Below, in pieces: positions 6,710 through 10,261 of a stretch of 10,261 nucleotides of DNA. Source of the DNA: an uncultured Clostridia bacterium (GTDB taxonomy: Bacteria; Bacillota; Clostridia; Oscillospirales; Ruminococcaceae); contig CAMWRN010000065.1 of the NCBI GenBank assembly GCA_947176675.1, forward strand, positions 1 through 10,261, given 5' to 3'. The notes under the pieces are model-generated. The model made no database searches. It was not told where the DNA came from and saw only the letters and a list, made by a program, of their open reading frames with translations. The translations under genes were made by a program, and so were the position numbers. Every line of letters starts with the position of its first letter. The stretch's first letter is position 1.

Positions 6710-7206
6710 CAAAGTCCTCCTCTGCTGCTGAGATATGTGCGTATTTTTTTGTGAATTTCTTCCATGTCGGAATGGGATAAAAACATCATAACAAGCCGTC
6801 CGCCGTATGCGTTTATTAACAGAAAGTTAAAGCTGGTGTACTTTGAAAGAGGCATGGAGACCGTAGTCGTGTACTGTATTGATGACATTTTAACGTATAC
6901 GGTGTTGCTGAAAAAAACACCTGAGCGCATGACTATCTCGTCCGAGGAAAGGGCGTAGCTTACCGAGCGGTACCAAAGGGGCAGAATAATCATCAGGAAA
7001 ACCACATATGCTGTTACAAGCAGTCCTATGAATATCCAGATGATTATTTCGGGGATAGTTATCTTTGCCAAAGCAAAATAGTCGGGATATCTGGCTTCTA
7101 AAAAATACAGCAAGTATTTGAGCGCGATAATTATACAAATTATCAGCAAGAATGTAAATACTCTTAGGAATTTTAAGCTTTTTCTGTCCGCATAGTATTT
7201 TTTCAT
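6709..7206 (-). CDS. Bacterial PH-domain membrane protein, single domain (YdbS-like)
   Basis: This 165-residue protein has two hydrophobic segments (about 11-36 and 50-78) followed by one bacterial PH-like module (about 82-160). The family pattern is visible as LSSDEIVMRSGVFF, VYVKMSSIQYTTTVSMPLSK and FNFLLINAYGG. It is first of a two-gene operon with the three-PH-domain protein, the same order as ydbS-ydbT in Bacillus, and the two products likely form one membrane complex (inference from gene pairing). The ATG at 7206 (MKKYYADR) is preferred over an upstream in-frame start at 7245. GAGG lies about 10 nt upstream, and the predicted transcription start lies between the two start codons. Role unknown beyond the family. 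Confidence 0.88.
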   Translation of the reverse strand: MKKYYADRKSLKFLRVFTFLLIICIIIALKYLLYFLEARYPDYFALAKITIPEIIIWIFIGLLVTAYVVFLMIILPLWYRSVSYALSSDEIVMRSGVFFSNTVYVKMSSIQYTTTVSMPLSKYTSFNFLLINAYGGRLVMMFLSHSDMEEIHKKIRTYLSSRGGL

Positions 7207-7261
7207 ATTACAAAAACCTCGTTTGTCTTTGATTTGTGCTAACAAATGCGATTCAATACAT

Positions 7262-7270
7262 AGTATATCA
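7262..7270 (-). promoter_or_regulatory. Extended -10 promoter for the PH-domain operon
   Basis: On the minus strand TG-A-TATACT (7270-7262) matches an extended -10 element. No good -35 hexamer lies 16-18 nt upstream, which extended -10 promoters tolerate. Transcription would start near 7255, about 50 nt before the ATG at 7206. The inverted repeat at 7272-7300 lies just upstream, covering the -35 region. Confidence 0.5.
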
Positions 7271-7271
7271 C

Positions 7272-7300
7272 ATTTCGGACAGCAAAAACTTTTCCGAAAT
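7272..7300. promoter_or_regulatory. Perfect 8-bp inverted repeat in the divergent promoter region, candidate operator or hairpin
   Basis: ATTTCGGA (7272-7279) and TCCGAAAT (7293-7300) are perfect reverse complements around a 13-nt spacer. The repeat sits between the divergent PH operon and the symporter gene, adjacent to the -10 element of the former and 10 nt before the GGGGGA of the latter. This placement suits a transcription-factor operator controlling one or both directions. If it lies in the symporter transcript it could instead form a hairpin near the ribosome-binding site. No -10/-35 pair of good quality was found for the symporter. Confidence 0.45.
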
Positions 7301-7310
7301 ATTTTACAAT

Positions 7311-7316
7311 GGGGGA
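7311..7316 (+). promoter_or_regulatory. Shine-Dalgarno site GGGGGA that decides the symporter start
   Basis: GGGGGA ends 6 nt before the TTG at 7323, the only in-frame start candidate near the expected N-terminus that has a ribosome-binding site. The upstream GTG at 7236 has none, and the first in-frame ATG lies deep inside the conserved core. Confidence 0.65.
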
Positions 7317-7322
7317 ATTATT

Positions 7323-8708
7323 TTGCGCTTCAATTTCACATACGGCATATTGTATGATACTATATGTAATATTATTAATAAACTTAACAATTTGTTGTGG
7401 GGATTCGGGACCATTGCGCTGGTTTTCGGAGCGGGAATTTTCTTCACAGTCCGCTTCAAAGGCTTTAATATTATACATATAGTACACATTTTCAAGTCCG
7501 CGCTTTTTGAAAAAAAGAAAAATCCGGACAAAAAGCAGGAAAGCGGGATATCTCGGTTTCAGGCGCTGTCGACCGCACTGGCAGCTTCCATGGGGACAGG
7601 CAATATCATCGGCGTAGCAGCTGCCATTTCCGTGGGAGGTCCGGGAGCGGTATTTTGGATGTGGGTCTGTGCGCTTTTCGGGACAGCAACAGGTTTGGCG
7701 GAGAATATCCTCGGAACGAAATACCAAAACAGCGGAAGCCTCGGAAGCGGTCCAATGTCCTATATAGCGTACGGAGCGGGAATGCCGCGGCTTGCGGTTC
7801 TGTATGCGGCTGCCTGTGCGGCGGCTTCCTTCGGTATCGGCAACATGACCCAGACCAACGCACTTTCTGCGGCGATGTCAAGGTTTGACATTCCTGCATG
7901 GGTATCGGGTATAGCCGCAGCCGCCGTATGCGGAGCGGTGATATTCGGCGGAGGGAAAAAGGTTGCCGCCGCCGCAGAAAGAATGGTTCCCGCCGTATCG
8001 CTGTTTTACATTGCGGGAGCTGTTATTGTAATAGTATTGTTCGGAAGAAATATTTTTGACGTGTTTAAAACCATATTCGAGTCGGCGATAGGCTGTTCGC
8101 AGATAGCGGGCGGCATATGCGGGACTGCGCTGAAAAGAGCGGTCACGGTGGGTCTGCGCCGCGGCGTTTTTTCCAACGAAGCGGGCATGGGAAGTTCTGT
8201 TCTCGTACACACCGAAACGGGCTGTAAAGAGCCGTTGAAAACGGGAATGTGGGCAGTCGCGGAAATAGTTATTGACACGCTGATATGTTGTACTGCGACT
8301 GCCTTTGTTATCCTGCTGACAGGCGCGGACTCGTCGGGAGCGGAGGGACTGGCGATGGTAACCGAAGGCTTCAGCCGCGGACTTGGGAACATCGCTCCGT
8401 TTTTCGTGTCCGCTTCCACGGCGGTATTTGCCGTATGTACACTTTTAGGCTGGTATTTTTACGGAGAAAAATGCATCTGCTGCATATTCAAAAGTAAAAC
8501 CGACAAGGCTGTTTTTGTCTACAGGATACTCTACATCGCGGCGGCTTTTTTCGGAGCTGTTACGGAGCTTTCCCTTGTATGGGGAGCAGCCGATCTGCTC
8601 AACTGGTTCATGCTGGTGATAAACCTGTCCTCCGTACTGCTTCTGAGCGGAGAAGCGGCGAAGTGTGTGAATAACTATACCAAAAGTATATTCGGCAAGA
8701 AAAAATAA
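7323..8708 (+). CDS. Sodium:alanine/glycine symporter (AGCS family)
   Basis: The protein has 461 residues from a TTG start and about ten hydrophobic segments. It is a secondary transporter of the cytoplasmic membrane that imports a small neutral amino acid with Na+. Family motifs occur in order: LLWGFG near the N-terminus, LSTALAASMGTGNI (82-95) followed by GGPGAVFWMW, FGIGNMTQTN (170-179), GLRRGVFSNEAGMGS (277-291), GWYFYGEKC (376-384) and LVWGAADLLN near the end. The length is normal for the family. Substrate (alanine, glycine or glutamine) cannot be decided from sequence. It is divergent from the PH operon, monocistronic by layout, and its TAA is one base from the stop of the opposing gene. 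No glycine riboswitch or other known leader was recognised in the 116-nt gap upstream. The start is the least certain part: a GTG at 7236 would add 29 residues but has no Shine-Dalgarno site. Confidence 0.93.
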   Translation: MRFNFTYGILYDTICNIINKLNNLLWGFGTIALVFGAGIFFTVRFKGFNIIHIVHIFKSALFEKKKNPDKKQESGISRFQALSTALAASMGTGNIIGVAAAISVGGPGAVFWMWVCALFGTATGLAENILGTKYQNSGSLGSGPMSYIAYGAGMPRLAVLYAAACAAASFGIGNMTQTNALSAAMSRFDIPAWVSGIAAAAVCGAVIFGGGKKVAAAAERMVPAVSLFYIAGAVIVIVLFGRNIFDVFKTIFESAIGCSQIAGGICGTALKRAVTVGLRRGVFSNEAGMGSSVLVHTETGCKEPLKTGMWAVAEIVIDTLICCTATAFVILLTGADSSGAEGLAMVTEGFSRGLGNIAPFFVSASTAVFAVCTLLGWYFYGEKCICCIFKSKTDKAVFVYRILYIAAAFFGAVTELSLVWGAADLLNWFMLVINLSSVLLLSGEAAKCVNNYTKSIFGKKK

Positions 8709-8709
8709 G

Positions 8710-9441
8710 TCATCTGTAACGCTTTTTCTGAGGTTTGTATCTGTCTTTGAGCTTATGAGAATGCTTGACTCCTTTAGCAATTTCCAGCATTTCCCTGCGA
8801 AAGTTTTCACGGCGTATATTGCGTTCGCGCGTCTTGTCGGCGCAATGGGTGATATGGCGGGCGATTCGGTCACCGTAGGTGTAGAAATCGGTGACTTCAA
8901 TGCTTTGGACCTGCTTTCCTCCGTTGACGTCGTACCAATGGCGGTCAAAGGAGATGCCGTCCTCGGTCTCGGAGTAACCGAGCCAATTGGCGTCCTCGTT
9001 GAAGTATCTTGCCTCGGCGGTTATGGTAAGGTGGTCGCGTATGCATTCCACGTTTGTTACGTCGGCAAGCTTTATTACCCACATTTTTTTATAATGTATC
9101 CATTTTCCGTCGCGGTAGACCGTTCTGGTATGCTGCGAGACAACCATTACCGAACCCGAAATGTGGATATAGGTATGCTCGCGGTGGGCGCGGATAAGTA
9201 TTTCTTCTGTTACAGAACCGATAAGGCATACGACAAATCCGTATGCACAGGCGGCGTAAGCAACGTAAAATATGGTTCTGTACATTTCCTGCGGCAGCTC
9301 GCGGTCGTGTCCCGCAATGAAAAGCAGCACGACCGCCAAAAGCGAGACAAGCATACTTACCGCAGGCAGAGCCGCCAGAAAAATACGTCTGTTGTATTTT
9401 GCGGTCAGACGTTTTTCGTTGACCCGTATCATCTTGCGCAC
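8710..9441 (-). CDS. Unrecognised two-TM membrane protein with a possibly PH-like soluble domain
   Basis: I do not recognise the family. The 243-residue product has a basic N-terminus, two hydrophobic segments (about 20-43 and 55-76) joined by a short loop, then a soluble region of about 165 residues. Residues about 90-145 alternate like beta-strands (IHISGSVMVVSQ, MWVIKLADVTNVECI, HLTITAEARYF), which resembles the strand pattern of bacterial PH-like or YcxB-like domains; this is a guess from pattern, not a motif match. The tail from about 202 is strongly charged and ends in a very basic KPQKKRYR. The start is GTG at 9441, because GAGGGAGGG (9448-9456) lies 6 nt upstream; an ATG three codons later (9432) is possible with a weaker site. 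It follows the papain-like gene by 58 nt and is probably in its operon. It ends one base from the convergent symporter gene. Confidence 0.8.
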   Translation of the reverse strand: MRKMIRVNEKRLTAKYNRRIFLAALPAVSMLVSLLAVVLLFIAGHDRELPQEMYRTIFYVAYAACAYGFVVCLIGSVTEEILIRAHREHTYIHISGSVMVVSQHTRTVYRDGKWIHYKKMWVIKLADVTNVECIRDHLTITAEARYFNEDANWLGYSETEDGISFDRHWYDVNGGKQVQSIEVTDFYTYGDRIARHITHCADKTRERNIRRENFRREMLEIAKGVKHSHKLKDRYKPQKKRYR

Positions 9442-9447
9442 CTAAGA

Positions 9448-9456
9448 CCCTCCCTC
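9448..9456 (-). promoter_or_regulatory. Strong Shine-Dalgarno site supporting a GTG start
   Basis: On the minus strand GAGGGAGGG is followed by TCTTAG and then the GTG at 9441. The spacing of 6 nt is optimal, so the GTG is favoured over the ATG at 9432. No separate promoter was seen in the 58-nt gap. Confidence 0.65.
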
Positions 9457-9499
9457 AAGCTTGCATGCCATATTGCGTTTTTGGTATTCGTAAGCTTTG

Positions 9500-10111
9500 T
9501 CAAGCCGTTTCATCGTTATAGAGCGGAACGGTATCGTTTCCCGACAGACCAGACCCTCCGCGTATCTCGTTTATGTAGTCGCGGTATTTTTTCAGGTCGC
9601 CGCGGTAGATAAGCTCCGCGTCCGCAATGCTGCGGAAATCGTCCGGTTCTATAAGGGACGGCTGCTTGTTTATGTTGTGGCTGACGCCGCTTTTTCCCAG
9701 AACGAAGCCTACCCAGACCGAGCAGACAAAACGGTTCCTGAATTTGTAAGGGATATGCAGAGCCATTGGCAGCAGCGCGCCTACGTCGTAGGAATAGGAT
9801 TTTCGGTTAAGGATAAAATGCCGTATAACATCGTTGTACCGTTCGAGCTGCTCGTCGGTAACGGGAATACGGTAAACCTCTCCGGGTATGGTTCTGCACG
9901 CTCCGAAAACCTCCGTGAAAAGGTCTTCCTTGTTGAAGCCTGCGGGCAGCGGCATATCCTTTTTATCGCGGCAGAAGCTGTACATACGTGTGAGAAGCTC
10001 ATCGGAGGCTATCGAAACATGGGTGTACCGTTTTCCGGTCACAAGACCTATTAACTTGGAAAACACGGTTCCCGTTCTTGTGAGTACGAGATACAAATAA
10101 TTCTTTTCCAT
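9500..10111 (-). CDS. Permuted NlpC/P60-like (YiiX/LRAT-type) papain-fold protein
   Basis: The 203-residue protein resembles a Firmicutes family of permuted NlpC/P60-like proteins in which the histidine precedes the cysteine. H31 lies in KRYTHVSIASDELLTRMYSF and C130 in NRFVCSVWVGFVLGKSG, the positions expected for the pair. The third polar residue is not certain; D37 or E38 are nearby. No signal peptide or TM is evident, so it looks cytoplasmic, perhaps membrane-associated by context. Relatives are predicted peptidases, amidases or lipid acyltransferases; the substrate is unknown. The ATG at 10111 has AAGGAG (10116-10121) 4 nt upstream; an in-frame TTG at 10126 lacks this. It is first in a likely two-gene operon with the two-TM protein, driven by the promoter at 10153-10181 with a leader of about 35 nt. 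Confidence 0.82.
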   Translation of the reverse strand: MEKNYLYLVLTRTGTVFSKLIGLVTGKRYTHVSIASDELLTRMYSFCRDKKDMPLPAGFNKEDLFTEVFGACRTIPGEVYRIPVTDEQLERYNDVIRHFILNRKSYSYDVGALLPMALHIPYKFRNRFVCSVWVGFVLGKSGVSHNINKQPSLIEPDDFRSIADAELIYRGDLKKYRDYINEIRGGSGLSGNDTVPLYNDETA

Positions 10112-10152
10112 GGGACTCCTTTTCAAGGGCTGTAATTTATAAAATTAATTTA

Positions 10153-10181
10153 ATTATAACATTTTTCTTTTCTTTTGTACA
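10153..10181 (-). promoter_or_regulatory. Promoter for the papain-like/two-TM operon
   Basis: On the minus strand TGTACA (10181-10176, four of six matches to TTGACA) and a perfect TATAAT (10158-10153) are separated by 17 nt, and a TG one base before TATAAT makes an extended -10. Transcription should start near 10146, about 35 nt before the ATG at 10111. The surrounding sequence is A/T-rich. The remaining bases to the window end contain no gene I can support. Confidence 0.75.
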
Positions 10182-10261
10182 TAGCGGGAAGAAATTTTAT
10201 TGTATTTTACACAAAAATTACCCCCGATATTTTATAAATTTCATAAGATGAAAAATTACTA

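Noticed and set aside
7207..7322. Glycine riboswitch before the symporter
   Set aside because: The gap is too short for a tandem glycine riboswitch with an expression platform, and its conserved core is not present.
8755..9612. Plus-strand open frame of 285 codons opposite the two-TM protein
   Set aside because: It spans the gap and start region of the two minus-strand genes, which have strong ribosome-binding sites and sensible membrane or papain-like features. The plus frame has no recognisable domain.
10236..10257. TTTCAT-AAG-ATGAAA small inverted repeat at the right edge
   Set aside because: It is a 6-bp A/T-rich arm pair with a 3-nt loop in A/T-rich DNA, easily due to chance, and no neighbouring gene is visible to give it context.
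1..10261. Search for CRISPR arrays, insertion sequences, tRNA or rRNA genes, and phage or defence genes
   Set aside because: No regularly spaced repeats, transposase-like products, terminal repeats, tRNA-like cloverleaf or defence-family motifs were found by reading both strands.

Overview
The window looks like a chromosomal segment of a low-to-moderate GC Firmicute, most likely a Clostridia member of the Ruminococcus/Oscillospiraceae type. The reasons are strong purine-rich Shine-Dalgarno sites, consensus sigma-A-like promoters, lipoprotein signal peptides with a lipobox cysteine, Thr/Glu-rich linkers on secreted proteins, and a YdbS/YdbT-like pair of bacterial PH-domain membrane proteins. 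The genus is an inference. No transposase, phage gene, CRISPR array, tRNA or rRNA is visible.

Layout. (1) Positions 1-5085, minus strand: one apparent operon. A consensus promoter (5057-5085) and a roughly 110-nt structured leader precede a HlyC/CorC-type (CNNM plus CBS pair) membrane protein (3530-4939). Three consecutive paralogous lipoproteins with a transglutaminase-like Cys-His-Asp core follow (1891-3546, 377-1738, and 1-366, the last cut by the window edge). The second and third genes overlap by 17 nt and the last two are 10 nt apart. A GC-rich hairpin sits in the only sizeable internal gap. (2) Positions 5252-7206, minus strand: a two-gene operon of bacterial PH-domain membrane proteins, one with a single PH domain and one with three, joined by a TGATG stop/start. 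(3) Positions 7323-8708, plus strand: a sodium:alanine/glycine symporter (AGCS family), divergent from the PH operon. The shared 116-nt gap holds an extended -10 promoter for the PH operon and a perfect 8-bp inverted repeat. (4) Positions 8710-10111, minus strand: a probable two-gene operon with its own promoter. It encodes a permuted NlpC/P60-like (YiiX/LRAT-type) cysteine-hydrolase-like protein, then an unrecognised two-TM protein whose soluble part may be PH-like. This operon ends tail to tail with the symporter, one base apart.

Most of the products are envelope proteins: lipoproteins, polytopic membrane proteins and papain-like folds. The most distinctive part is the tandem array of transglutaminase-like lipoproteins behind a CorC-like protein, which suggests a cell-surface function whose substrate cannot be read from sequence. 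Every gene except the unknown two-TM protein falls in a recognisable family. I do not see a clearly new defence or mobile system. The candidates for novelty are the triplicated lipoprotein operon with its leader RNA and the hydrolase plus unknown-membrane-protein pair.
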